Shown one piece after another: positions 52,944-60,701 of a stretch of DNA of 64,000 nucleotides. Within the stretch, counting starts at the first letter, position 1; each line of letters opens with the position of its first letter. The stretch lies in NCBI GenBank assembly GCA_910589075.1, contig CAJUSK010000005.1:1-64000 (forward strand), in the 5' to 3' direction. The stretch is from an uncultured Lachnospiraceae bacterium. Its GTDB lineage: Bacteria; Bacillota; Clostridia; Lachnospirales; Lachnospiraceae. The translations under genes and the position numbers were made by a program. The notes under the pieces are model-generated. The model was not told the DNA's origin, made no database searches, and worked only from the letters and a program-made list of their open reading frames with translations.

Positions 52944-54320
52944 ATGGAACAGAAGAATACAGATGTAAAAGTGCCATTGATCAGTAAGATCGCCTATGGC
53001 ATGGGGGATGTGGGATGCAATTTCAGTTGGATGTTTGTTGGTAATTTCCTGATGATATTCTATACGGACGTTTTTGGGATAGGAATGAGTGCGGTGGCAG
53101 GACTGATGCTGTTTTCAAGATTTTGGGATGCAATCAATGACCCTGTGATCGGTGGCCTGAGCGATAAGACGCATACGAGGTGGGGGAGATACCGTCCGTG
53201 GCTTTTGATCGCTGCACCGCTGACCGCTTTGGTATTGATACTGACCTTCTGGGCGCATCCGGATTGGTCATCTGCCACAAAGATACTATATATGGCAGTT
53301 ACCTACTGCATTCTGGTATTGGGCTATACTTGTGTCAATATTCCTTACGGGACTCTGTGTGGCGCAATGACACAGAATATTGAAGAGCGGGCGAAGATCA
53401 ACACGTTCCGTTCCGTCAGTGCGATGGTTGCCATCGGCATTATCAACATTATAACGGTTCCCCTGATTGAGGCGCTTGGAAAGGGGAACGATAAAAGGGG
53501 CTATCTCCTGATAGCTGTCATATATGGGTGTATTTTTGCTGCATGCCATATCTTTTGCTTTGCGAAGACAAAGGAGGTTGTGGAAGTACCAGAGAAAGAA
53601 AAAACACCCCTGAAAGTACAGTTGTCTGCTGTTGCGAAAAACAAGCCGTATTTGATCGCGGTGGCAGGACAGTTCCTGTTCGGGGTGACGCTTTATGGGA
53701 GAAATGCGGATGCGCTTTACTATTTTACATATGTGGAGGGAAATCAGGCGTTATTCAGTACCTATTCCCTTTTTATCATCATCCCTTCTATCATTGGCGC
53801 AGCCTGCTTCCCGGTGGTGTTTCGGCTGACAAACAATAAAGGGCGTTCTGCTTCCATATTTGCGCTGTTTACGGGGATCAGCATGTTTTGTATGTACTTT
53901 TTTACGGTTGAGAAGTCGCCGGTTCCATTTTACCTGTTTTCGTGTCTGGCACAGTTTTTCTTTTCCGGATTTAACACAGCGATTTACGCCATTGTACCGG
54001 ACTGTGTGGAGTATGGGGAATGGAAAACAGGGCTTCGCAATGACGGTTTCCAGTATGCGTTTATTTCTCTGGGGAATAAGATCGGAATGGCAATAGGAAC
54101 TTCTGTACTGGCAGGTGTTTTGGGCAGCTTCGGATATGTGGCAAACCAGCAGCAGAATCTGGCAGTGTTGGCTGTGATTAAGCATTCTTTCACTACAGTT
54201 CCCGGCGTGTTATGGATTATAACAGCGGCAGTCTTATATTTTTACCGTCTGAATAAAAAAGCCTATAACAAGATTGTACAGGAAATTCAGGAGAGAAAGG
54301 AGAGTGGCGAACATGTTTGA
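52944..54320 (+). CDS. GPH-family sugar:cation symporter (MelB-like)
   Basis: 458 residues, about 12 membrane helices, with GCAGGAGAGG before the ATG. N-terminal KIAYGMGDVGCNFSWMFVGN and the conserved DAINDPVIGGLSDKTHTRWGRYRPW region (written in parts) identify the glycoside-pentoside-hexuronide:cation family. It likely imports the polyol, sugar or glycoside used by this operon. The kinase gene starts inside its last 8 bases. Confidence 0.92.
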   Translation: MEQKNTDVKVPLISKIAYGMGDVGCNFSWMFVGNFLMIFYTDVFGIGMSAVAGLMLFSRFWDAINDPVIGGLSDKTHTRWGRYRPWLLIAAPLTALVLILTFWAHPDWSSATKILYMAVTYCILVLGYTCVNIPYGTLCGAMTQNIEERAKINTFRSVSAMVAIGIINIITVPLIEALGKGNDKRGYLLIAVIYGCIFAACHIFCFAKTKEVVEVPEKEKTPLKVQLSAVAKNKPYLIAVAGQFLFGVTLYGRNADALYYFTYVEGNQALFSTYSLFIIIPSIIGAACFPVVFRLTNNKGRSASIFALFTGISMFCMYFFTVEKSPVPFYLFSCLAQFFFSGFNTAIYAIVPDCVEYGEWKTGLRNDGFQYAFISLGNKIGMAIGTSVLAGVLGSFGYVANQQQNLAVLAVIKHSFTTVPGVLWIITAAVLYFYRLNKKAYNKIVQEIQERKESGEHV

Positions 54321-55521
54321 TGTAGTTGCGCTGGGAGAACTGCTGATTGATTTTGTTGAAAGTGGCAGCAGTACGGCAGGGACCCCGCTATTTGAGGCAA
54401 ATCCGGGCGGATCACCATGTAATGTACTGGCAATGCTTTCGCGTCTGGGGTATTTGACCGCATTCATTGGCAAAGTAGGAGAAGATTCTGTTGGGCGGAT
54501 GCTTGGGAAAACGATCCGGGAAATCGGAATTTCCGATGAGGGGCTGATTTATGACCGGAATGTGAACACGACACTGGCTTTGGTGCATATACTGCCGGGT
54601 GGAGACAGGGATTTTTCATTTTACAGGAAACCGGGAGCGGATATCATGCTGACGGAGAAGGAAGTGAACAGGAAACTGATTGACGCATGCAGAGTATTCC
54701 ATTTTGGTTCTCTTTCACTTACAAACGAGCCGGCTGCAACGGCAACGAAAGCGGCTGTAGCATATGCAAAGAGTAAAGGGAAACGAATTTCCTTTGCTCC
54801 CAATTTGCGAGAACCTTTATGGGAGAGCGAAGAGCAGGCGAAAAAGGCAATCTGGTATGGAATCGGGGAATGCGATGTATTGAAAATTGCGGATCATGAA
54901 ATAAAATGGCTGACTGAAAAAGAGGATTATGATGAAGGTGTACAGATGATCAAAGAGCGGTCAAATGTGAAGCTGATCAATGTAACTTTGGGGAATGAGG
55001 GGAGCCTTGCATACTATATGGATCAGAACGTTTATGGGAAACCATTCCTGAGTGACAGGACTGTTGACGCGACAGGAGCAGGAGATACCTTTTGCGGCTG
55101 TGTGCTTGCCTTTCTGCTGGAGCATGGTCTGGATGGTCTGACGGTGGCAGATTTGGAAAGTATGCTTTCTTTTGCAAATGCGGCGGCATCCCTTGCAACA
55201 ACCAGAAAGGGTGTAATCTGTTCTATGCCGGACAGGGAAGAGATAGGTGCCCTGCTTGCAAACTATAGGCAGGAGGGGGAGGAACCAAAGGTTGCAAAAT
55301 CATTTGATATTATGTTGGGTTCTGTAGATAAGGTAAAGGCATTTGTTAATGACATGAGTAAAATAGAAGGGGATGTATTTCTTTGTGTGGGGAAGTATGT
55401 GATTGATGCAAAATCCATTATGGGGATTTTCAGTTTAGAGTTGTCAAAGCCATTGCGGCTTGAAATCGAGAACTGGAAAGAAGGGTATGGGGCATTTATT
55501 GAAAGATATTTGCATCAATAA
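54313..55521 (+). CDS. PfkB-family sugar kinase fused to an HPr-like domain
   Basis: 402 residues from ATG 54313. Residues 1-~315 are a PfkB/ribokinase fold: VALGELLIDFVES, NPGGSPCNVLAML, and the catalytic DATGAGDTFCGCVLAFL. Fructokinase-like specificity is plausible. Residues ~326-402 form a second domain: FDIMLGSVDKVKAFVNDMSK, then YVIDAKSIMGIFSLELSKPL, a strong match to the HPr fold around the regulatory serine loop. The His-15 region is replaced by GSVDKVKAF, so it probably cannot accept phosphate from enzyme I. The fusion suggests allosteric or regulatory control of sugar phosphorylation. It overlaps the symporter gene by 8 bases. Confidence 0.85.
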   Translation: MFDVVALGELLIDFVESGSSTAGTPLFEANPGGSPCNVLAMLSRLGYLTAFIGKVGEDSVGRMLGKTIREIGISDEGLIYDRNVNTTLALVHILPGGDRDFSFYRKPGADIMLTEKEVNRKLIDACRVFHFGSLSLTNEPAATATKAAVAYAKSKGKRISFAPNLREPLWESEEQAKKAIWYGIGECDVLKIADHEIKWLTEKEDYDEGVQMIKERSNVKLINVTLGNEGSLAYYMDQNVYGKPFLSDRTVDATGAGDTFCGCVLAFLLEHGLDGLTVADLESMLSFANAAASLATTRKGVICSMPDREEIGALLANYRQEGEEPKVAKSFDIMLGSVDKVKAFVNDMSKIEGDVFLCVGKYVIDAKSIMGIFSLELSKPLRLEIENWKEGYGAFIERYLHQ

Positions 55522-55543
55522 GAGATGGTTGTCAATGTTGTAG

Positions 55544-55801
55544 AACGGCAGGAAAGCGCCCACAGTGGCTAATCTCCAGCCCGTCCGCCTGATTGCCGTC
55601 CAGAGCAGTGAAGGGCTTGCGAAGATTGGGAAAGGGGCGAACCTTTACGGAGCGCCGCTGGCGGATCATCTGGAGCCGGTCAATATCCTTGCAGTTGGGT
55701 ATGCGGACGAGGAAGCGGCTGATTCAAAGCGCCATTCGCAGACTCGCATCCCGGTGGAAGAACTACGCTATAGACAGGCTTATGCTGTGACAATGAAATA
55801 A
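55544..55801 (+). pseudogene. Nitroreductase with internal deletion
   Basis: The frame begins after TAG 55541-55543 and reads RKAPTVANLQPVRLIAVQSS, then GKGANLYGAPLA, which is the N-terminal substrate/FMN region of nitroreductases. It then jumps directly to DHLEPVNILAVGYADEEA and HSQTRIPVEELRY, which is the C-terminus. About 80 central residues and the first ~35 residues are missing. It is a deletion pseudogene; there is no start codon or ribosome binding site in front. Confidence 0.8.
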
Positions 55802-55821
55802 TATGAAATACACAAAAGCGA

Positions 55822-55871
55822 ACCGCCGCATTATGGACTTCATTTGCCATATGCGGCGGTCTGCTTTTTTT
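55822..55871 (+). terminator. Terminator after the nitroreductase remnant
   Basis: ACCGCCGCAT and ATGCGGCGGT are perfect 10-base arms around a 19-base loop, followed by CTGC and seven T residues. Confidence 0.85.
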
Positions 55872-55968
55872 CCAGGCCGGGCGGCCTGATAACGGAAATT
55901 ACTTGGAACGCGGCAACCTTAGCGGTAATATGCTTACACGGCCTGTATCGGCTGTGTGCCGATAGTCA

Positions 55969-56036
55969 TTTCGTGCAATTTATGGGAGTTTCGTGCAATG
56001 GGATTTGATAGACTACCCCATAATCCGATATATAAT
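55969..56036 (+). promoter_or_regulatory. LytTR-like direct repeats and -10 element
   Basis: TTTCGTGCAAT occurs twice, at 55969-55979 and 55989-55999, with a 20-base period. TATAAT lies at 56031-56036, with no -35 consensus in front. Two direct repeats about two helical turns apart upstream of an otherwise weak promoter are typical for activation by LytTR-domain response regulators. Similar repeats follow the broken kinase gene at 56563-56596. Confidence 0.5.
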
Positions 56037-56073
56037 TTATGCGTGGAAAAAACACAGAATTGAGGGAAATGTG

Positions 56074-56552
56074 ATGAAGATAGCAGTCTGTGATGACAGC
56101 AGGCCGCCGCCGCGCTTGCGGAGCGGCTGACGGAGAGCATATTGGTGGAGATGTCGGCGGTCAATACAAACCATCCGGTGGCGGACGCGGTCTTAAACCA
56201 GAAGTTCCATGCCGCAAGGGAGCAGGGCGTGTCCATGACATTCCAGGTGGGCGATATGGGCGGGCTGCGCCTGGACGAGGAGGAGATGGTGATCCTGCTC
56301 GCCAATCTGCTGGACAATGCCATCCGTGAGGGGGTGAAGGTGGCGGGGCAGGGGAGGAAGGCCATCATCCATGTCAAGCTGGTGCAGGAGGGCGGGAAGA
56401 TGATCTTCTCTGTAAGGAACCCCGTGGTGAAAAAAGTGTAGGTCACGGAAGGCACCGGCCTGTCAAATGTGAAGGCTGTGGCGGATAAACACGGAGGCGA
56501 TTTTGCCGTTTCCTGCGATGGGGAAAAGTTTCAGGCTGTGGTGATGTTATAA
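56074..56552 (+). pseudogene. Collapsed two-component system (response regulator start joined to GHKL kinase end)
   Basis: The frame opens with MKIAVCDDS (56074-56100), the start of an AgrA/LytR-type response regulator. After that point the sequence continues, in another frame, as the C-terminus of a GHKL sensor kinase: ALAERLTESILVEMSAVNTN, then LLANLLDNAIREG and IFSVRNPV. An in-frame TAG (56439-56441) then interrupts it before EGTGLSNVKAVADKHGG. The receiver, the LytTR domain and the membrane part of the kinase are gone. This is a deletion followed by further decay. Confidence 0.8.
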
Positions 56553-56562
56553 ACTTTATGGT

Positions 56563-56596
56563 CATTTCGTTGCAATTTATAGTCACTTGGTGCAGT
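56563..56596 (+). promoter_or_regulatory. Second pair of LytTR-like repeats
   Basis: CATTTCGTTGCAAT (56563-56576) and CACTTGGTGCAGT (56584-56596) resemble the repeats at 55969, again about 21 bases apart. They lie upstream of the small gene and the INGIG genes, which might belong to the same former regulon. Confidence 0.4.
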
Positions 56597-56652
56597 CATG
56601 GTTTGCAATGCAGGTGTATTTGCCGATAGATTTTATGAGGCGGGAAGCGCAT

Positions 56653-56826
56653 ATGAGAATCATGGAAGGGAGGGCTGTAGACCGTTTGACATGGCAGCAG
56701 TATGAGGGGAAATACCGTTCTACGATATATGCGGCGGTCAAGGCGGCAAATCCTGAGTGGGAGCCGGGACAGCCGTTTTCTCCCGGAATACTGGATAAGC
56801 GTTATAAGGGAATCCGTTCGGACTGA
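56653..56826 (+). CDS. Hypothetical 57-residue protein or gene fragment
   Basis: The best start is ATG 56653, with GAGGCGGGAAG upstream; the frame is open back to 56587. It includes LTWQQYEGKYRSTIYAAVKA and PGQPFSPGILDKRYKG. I do not recognise a family; it may be the end of a larger protein lost in the same deletions that affected its neighbours. It precedes the first INGIG gene by 71 bases. Confidence 0.4.
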   Translation: MRIMEGRAVDRLTWQQYEGKYRSTIYAAVKAANPEWEPGQPFSPGILDKRYKGIRSD

Positions 56827-56897
56827 TTACAGGGGAGCGGGTGGGGCTCTGACTGACAGAGGGGCTACCGTAAGAAAGAAATGGAGGACTGAAGGAA

Positions 56898-57395
56898 ATG
56901 GGCATTAACGGAATCGGAACAGTGGGATATCCGCTGACAGGATACACGGCAAGAAAGGCTGGAAGAGGTGCGGGATCCGGGGCTGTGGAATTCATGGAAG
57001 CGGTGGAAGAACAGGCGGCACAGGGAAAGGCAGCCGACCAGGATGAGAAAGCCTTTGAGATGGTCGGCCGGGGTGCCCCGCAGGAAGTGAAGGACGCGTG
57101 GATGGATGCGGCGAAAGAAGTAAATGCGAATGGCATGGGAATCCGGGGCAACGGAATGATGAGCCATATATCGCAGATGATGGTGCAGCGGCTTAATCAA
57201 CAGCTGAGCGGGGAAACGGAAAATTTTGACATTCTTGGAAACACGGTGGAATCTGCGATTCAGGCAACGAAAAAGGCATTGTATGATTTGGAGCATCCCA
57301 TTGTATATACGCCCAGGAGCATAGAGGTTCAGCAGGCACGTATCAAGGAAGGGGAATTTTACAGGGCGTTTTTAGAGAAATTGGAGAATTTATAG
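56898..57395 (+). CDS. Hypothetical protein with N-terminal INGIG motif (1)
   Basis: 165 residues, with AGGACTGAAGGAA before the ATG. The N-terminus is MGINGIGTVGYPLTGYTARK, followed by a glycine/alanine-rich hinge and an alpha-helical body (EFMEAVEEQAAQGKAADQDE and so on). No signal peptide, no transmembrane helix, no cysteine. The INGIG start is shared with the next gene. Function unknown. A role as an exported or assembled structural protein is conceivable, because short conserved N-termini on otherwise unlike proteins often act as sorting signals; this is speculation. Confidence 0.6.
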   Translation: MGINGIGTVGYPLTGYTARKAGRGAGSGAVEFMEAVEEQAAQGKAADQDEKAFEMVGRGAPQEVKDAWMDAAKEVNANGMGIRGNGMMSHISQMMVQRLNQQLSGETENFDILGNTVESAIQATKKALYDLEHPIVYTPRSIEVQQARIKEGEFYRAFLEKLENL

Positions 57396-57421
57396 GATAC
57401 AATAATACGAGGATTTGAAAA

Positions 57422-58063
57422 ATGAGCATAAATGGAATAGGACGGAATGATTATCAGAATAATGTATCAAAGAATAAGTGCAACAGGAGCAGGGCAGGAC
57501 AGTTCTGCCTGCAGAAACAGGCGGCAGCGGCATCTGCGCCCGAAAATACAAGGCAGAATGCAAATGTGCAGGATATATACGGTGCACTTAAATCAACAAA
57601 TCCATTCATGGAGCAGGAAGAAAGCAGCATATCAAACGATAGCGGCCTGACAACATGGTACAAAGGCAAGACATTGGACGAATGGGCGCTGACATCACCA
57701 AAATATACAGATTCGGCAACGGGCCTTTCCTGGTATGTTATAGATGGCAGACAGCCATATATGACAGGGGAAGATGCCGAAAAATTTTGGAAGATGTGCA
57801 AAGAGACAGGGGAATTTCCGGTGAAAAAATTTGCGGAAATGACAGGAATGATACAGCACCTTGATGATAATACGGTTGCTTATGTGGGTGATAACGGCAC
57901 CGTAATCAAGTCAAAGGATGGAAAGGAACTGGAGATTGACACATCATCCATGACGTATGATATGATCATGAATATGTTCAAGAATCTGTCTAAAAACGGG
58001 AATTACTTTGACAGCTCATATTGGCAGAAACATATGGAAATTGCTTCATCACAGAGAGGATGA
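57422..58063 (+). CDS. Hypothetical protein with N-terminal INGIG motif (2)
   Basis: 213 residues, ATG with CGAGGA upstream, 26 bases after the previous gene. N-terminus MSINGIGRNDYQNNVSKNKC, then a low-complexity Q/A/N region to ~50 and a compact domain with TTWYKGKTLDEWALTSPKY, SWYVIDGRQPYMTGEDAEKF and VAYVGDNGTVIKSKDGKELE. The first six residues match the previous protein while the rest is unrelated. No signal peptide or enzyme motif. Function unknown; probably co-transcribed with its neighbour. Confidence 0.6.
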   Translation: MSINGIGRNDYQNNVSKNKCNRSRAGQFCLQKQAAAASAPENTRQNANVQDIYGALKSTNPFMEQEESSISNDSGLTTWYKGKTLDEWALTSPKYTDSATGLSWYVIDGRQPYMTGEDAEKFWKMCKETGEFPVKKFAEMTGMIQHLDDNTVAYVGDNGTVIKSKDGKELEIDTSSMTYDMIMNMFKNLSKNGNYFDSSYWQKHMEIASSQRG

Positions 58064-58088
58064 AAGGAAAACACGGAGGGAAACGGAA

Positions 58089-58337
58089 ATGCCTTATATT
58101 ACAGTGGAAAGCGGGAATTTATCAGATGCTCAGAAAGAGGAACTGATAAAGAGGTTAACAGAAGTGTCATCAGAGATTATGAAAGTACCGCAGGAATTTT
58201 TTGTGACGACAATCAAAGAAGTGTCAGATAAAAACTTTGGCATTGGGGGTAAGACCATTGACAAAGTGAAAGCTGAATATATGCAGAGACAAAAGGAAGC
58301 TTTTGATGATCGGACTATGCCGGCAGGGAAGGAATGA
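58089..58337 (+). CDS. 4-Oxalocrotonate tautomerase-family protein
   Basis: 82 residues from ATG 58089, with ACGGAGGGAAACGG upstream. It begins MPYITVESGNLSDAQKEEL, giving the catalytic proline 2 of the tautomerase superfamily after removal of Met. IMKVPQEFFVTTIKEV is also typical. It may act on small enol or ketone substrates. It lies between the INGIG genes and the AraC regulator. Confidence 0.85.
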   Translation: MPYITVESGNLSDAQKEELIKRLTEVSSEIMKVPQEFFVTTIKEVSDKNFGIGGKTIDKVKAEYMQRQKEAFDDRTMPAGKE

Positions 58338-58381
58338 CTGACTGGGTGGTTGCTTTTTAGACAGCCGGGTATGGAGAAAGT

Positions 58382-59128
58382 ATGAGATATTATCAATATG
58401 AAAAATATCCAATCGAGCTTGTAGTGTCAGAGAATATTGACAAGCATTTTGATTCCCATAACCATGTGGGGCATTATGTTTCAGCGGTGGTTATTCAGGG
58501 AGTGGTTACCGTTTATCAGGAAGGCAGGGAATGGGTGTGTCATGGAGGGGATATATTTATCATCCCTCCTTATGTTGTGCATTCGGTGTGCCAGGGAAGG
58601 GATGTGCGTCTGTTGTCTATGTGCATGGAAACGGCATTTATTGAGGAGACAGATTTGGAAACAGCAGAGGGCATCGTCCGGGCGGCGTTAGAAGATGCAG
58701 TTGCGCAGGAGATTTTGGGAGAAGTGCAAAAAGAAAAACTGCTGGCTTCTGTCCGGGAAGTTTTCCACATTCGGAATAAAAGCGGCAAAGAGATGGATGC
58801 GGGTATAAAAATTCTTGCGGATAAGATTACCAGCCATCCGGAATATGAGCTGTCTGTAGAAACAATGGCGGCGGAGAGTTTTGTCAGCAAATATTATCTC
58901 ATAAGGAAATTCAAAAGAAATGTGGGAATGACACCACACCGGTTCTGTATCCAGAACCGCATACGAAAAGCCCAGGGACTTTTGCATGGGAAAAAGGCAA
59001 TCGGCAGGATTGCGGCAGATATGGGATTTTATGACCAGAGCCATTTTGACAAGGCTTTTCAGAAGATTGTCGGGATTTCCCCGTCAGAGTATGTTGATTC
59101 CAAAAGGCTGATACAGCGGTCTACATAG
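58382..59128 (+). CDS. AraC-family transcriptional regulator with N-terminal cupin
   Basis: 248 residues, ATG with ATGGAGAAAG upstream. The N-terminal cupin part has NIDKHFDSHNHVGHYVS and GGDIFIIPPYVVHSV. The C-terminal pair of helix-turn-helix motifs is seen in LSVETMAAESFVSKYYLIRKF and IGRIAADMGFYDQSHFDKAF. It probably senses a small molecule and activates nearby genes; the cupin gene downstream is a candidate target. Confidence 0.9.
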   Translation: MRYYQYEKYPIELVVSENIDKHFDSHNHVGHYVSAVVIQGVVTVYQEGREWVCHGGDIFIIPPYVVHSVCQGRDVRLLSMCMETAFIEETDLETAEGIVRAALEDAVAQEILGEVQKEKLLASVREVFHIRNKSGKEMDAGIKILADKITSHPEYELSVETMAAESFVSKYYLIRKFKRNVGMTPHRFCIQNRIRKAQGLLHGKKAIGRIAADMGFYDQSHFDKAFQKIVGISPSEYVDSKRLIQRST

Positions 59129-59212
59129 GGCAATTTTTTACAAGACGGGGCATCCTCCCATCGATATAATGCAAGTGTAAGAAAAAGCACATATTTGAGC
59201 GGAGGTGTCAGA

Positions 59213-59596
59213 ATGGATCTATTAGAAATGTTTCATCATGGGAAACTAATCTTACCGGAAAAAGAAGCTGATTTCGGGGAAATTGCGTGGTCAAATCATC
59301 CGACATTTAAAGGCGTGGAACTGAAGCATATCATCACGGCGAAGGACACGGAAGGGAAATTCAGTTACCATTTGGTGCGGATTGCGCCTGGCTGCAGTAT
59401 CGGGAACCATATTCATGAAACCCAGACGGAAACGCATGAGGTGATAAAGGGGAGTGGAAGGTGTGTAAATGCAGGCAGTACCATTCCATATAAGCCCGGA
59501 ATAATCTCCATTATGCAGGCAGGTGTGCCGCATGAAGTTACTGCGGCTTCGGAGGGATTATATCTGTTTGCCAAGTTTATACCTGCCTTATGTTAA
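59213..59596 (+). CDS. Small cupin-domain protein
   Basis: 127 residues, ATG 59213 with AGCGGAGGTG upstream. A single cupin beta-barrel with metal-binding pattern GNHIHETQTETHEVIKGSG and a second motif near the C-terminus (VPHEVTAASEGLYLF). Such proteins bind ligands or act as isomerases or dioxygenases. Position directly after the AraC gene suggests joint regulation. Confidence 0.8.
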   Translation: MDLLEMFHHGKLILPEKEADFGEIAWSNHPTFKGVELKHIITAKDTEGKFSYHLVRIAPGCSIGNHIHETQTETHEVIKGSGRCVNAGSTIPYKPGIISIMQAGVPHEVTAASEGLYLFAKFIPALC

Positions 59597-59650
59597 GTAA
59601 AAGCAAAACAGGATAAGCGCAGACCGCCGCTATAGGTTTACTTCATATAA

Positions 59651-60559
59651 TTATTCAATGCCGGTAATCCGGCTTAAAAAATCAGCGGCAGAACGGTTTG
59701 CAGTGCCATTTTTACCACAGGCAAACCCGATTTTTCGTTTGGGGACAGGGATGGGGGCGGGCAGGCGGATCAGCTTCCCGCTTTCCAGATCTTCTTTTAC
59801 GAAATCGGAAATTACACAGGCAATTCCCATATCGATTCTGGCAAATTCAATCAGCAAATCCATGGTGGTCACTTCGATAATCCGGTCGTTTTCCAATATT
59901 TCAGGGCTTAAATAATTGTCCACATACTGCCTTGTCAGATTATTTCTGTCCAGCAGCAGGAGCGTTGCGTGGGAGTAGATGGATGCATGGCTTCCCGGAT
60001 GATTGATACGCATACGTTTTTTCAGATTTTCCAGATAACTGTCTGTGGCAACGAAAATATCCTGGATTTCCTGTAAGGGATAAAAGTGCAGTTTACCATA
60101 TCTGGCCGGTTCACCGATCAACCCCAGGTCTATGTCACCGTTTTCCAGGGCGCGGATGGTCTGGTAACTGGACTGACAGGAGACAGAGATGCGGATATGG
60201 GGATTTTCATGGATAAAGCTGCGCAGCCAGGGCAGCAGTACATAACGGCAGAGGGTGGTGCTGACGCCGATGGAGAGATGGCCCATGCCCAATTCCCCTG
60301 CCCTGCGAAGCCGGTCTTCCCCTTCCCGGATAGCGGTAAAGGCGGTTTCTGCCTGCCTGAAGAGGATTTCTCCTTCCATGGTCAGGGAAACACCGCGGGA
60401 ACTACGGGTAAACAGAGTTACTCCCAGATTTTGCTCCAGACGGGAGATGGATTTGCTGATGGCGGGCTGACTGATAAAAAGCTGATTTGCGGCAGCAGAA
60501 ATATTCCCGCATCTGGCAACGGTATAAAAAATATGGTACAGGTTCAGATTATGTTCCAT
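59651..60559 (-). CDS. LysR-family transcriptional regulator
   Basis: 302 residues from ATG 60559 (a start 12 codons earlier is less likely). HTH at the N-terminus: LYHIFYTVARCGNISAAANQ, LFISQPAISKSISRLEQNLG. The C-terminal type-2 periplasmic-binding-like domain senses an effector. It is divergent from leuC with 142 bases between; LysR regulators typically control the divergent operon, so leuC-leuD is the probable target. Confidence 0.92.
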   Translation of the reverse strand: MEHNLNLYHIFYTVARCGNISAAANQLFISQPAISKSISRLEQNLGVTLFTRSSRGVSLTMEGEILFRQAETAFTAIREGEDRLRRAGELGMGHLSIGVSTTLCRYVLLPWLRSFIHENPHIRISVSCQSSYQTIRALENGDIDLGLIGEPARYGKLHFYPLQEIQDIFVATDSYLENLKKRMRINHPGSHASIYSHATLLLLDRNNLTRQYVDNYLSPEILENDRIIEVTTMDLLIEFARIDMGIACVISDFVKEDLESGKLIRLPAPIPVPKRKIGFACGKNGTANRSAADFLSRITGIE

Positions 60560-60701
60560 AAATCCTCCAATAGTTATAATAGAAAATATTATCATAATAT
60601 ATAGTTATAGTAAACATAAATAACAGGTATTTTAAAAGCAATCCCATTCATGATAAGATAGAAAACAGAGAATAAGCCAACAGGCAAGGAGGATATAAAA
60701 C

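Noticed and set aside
60560-60701. T-box riboswitch in front of leuC
   Set aside because: Only 142 bases lie between the divergent genes. There is no AGGGTGGNACCGCG-like element or terminator, so LysR control is more likely.
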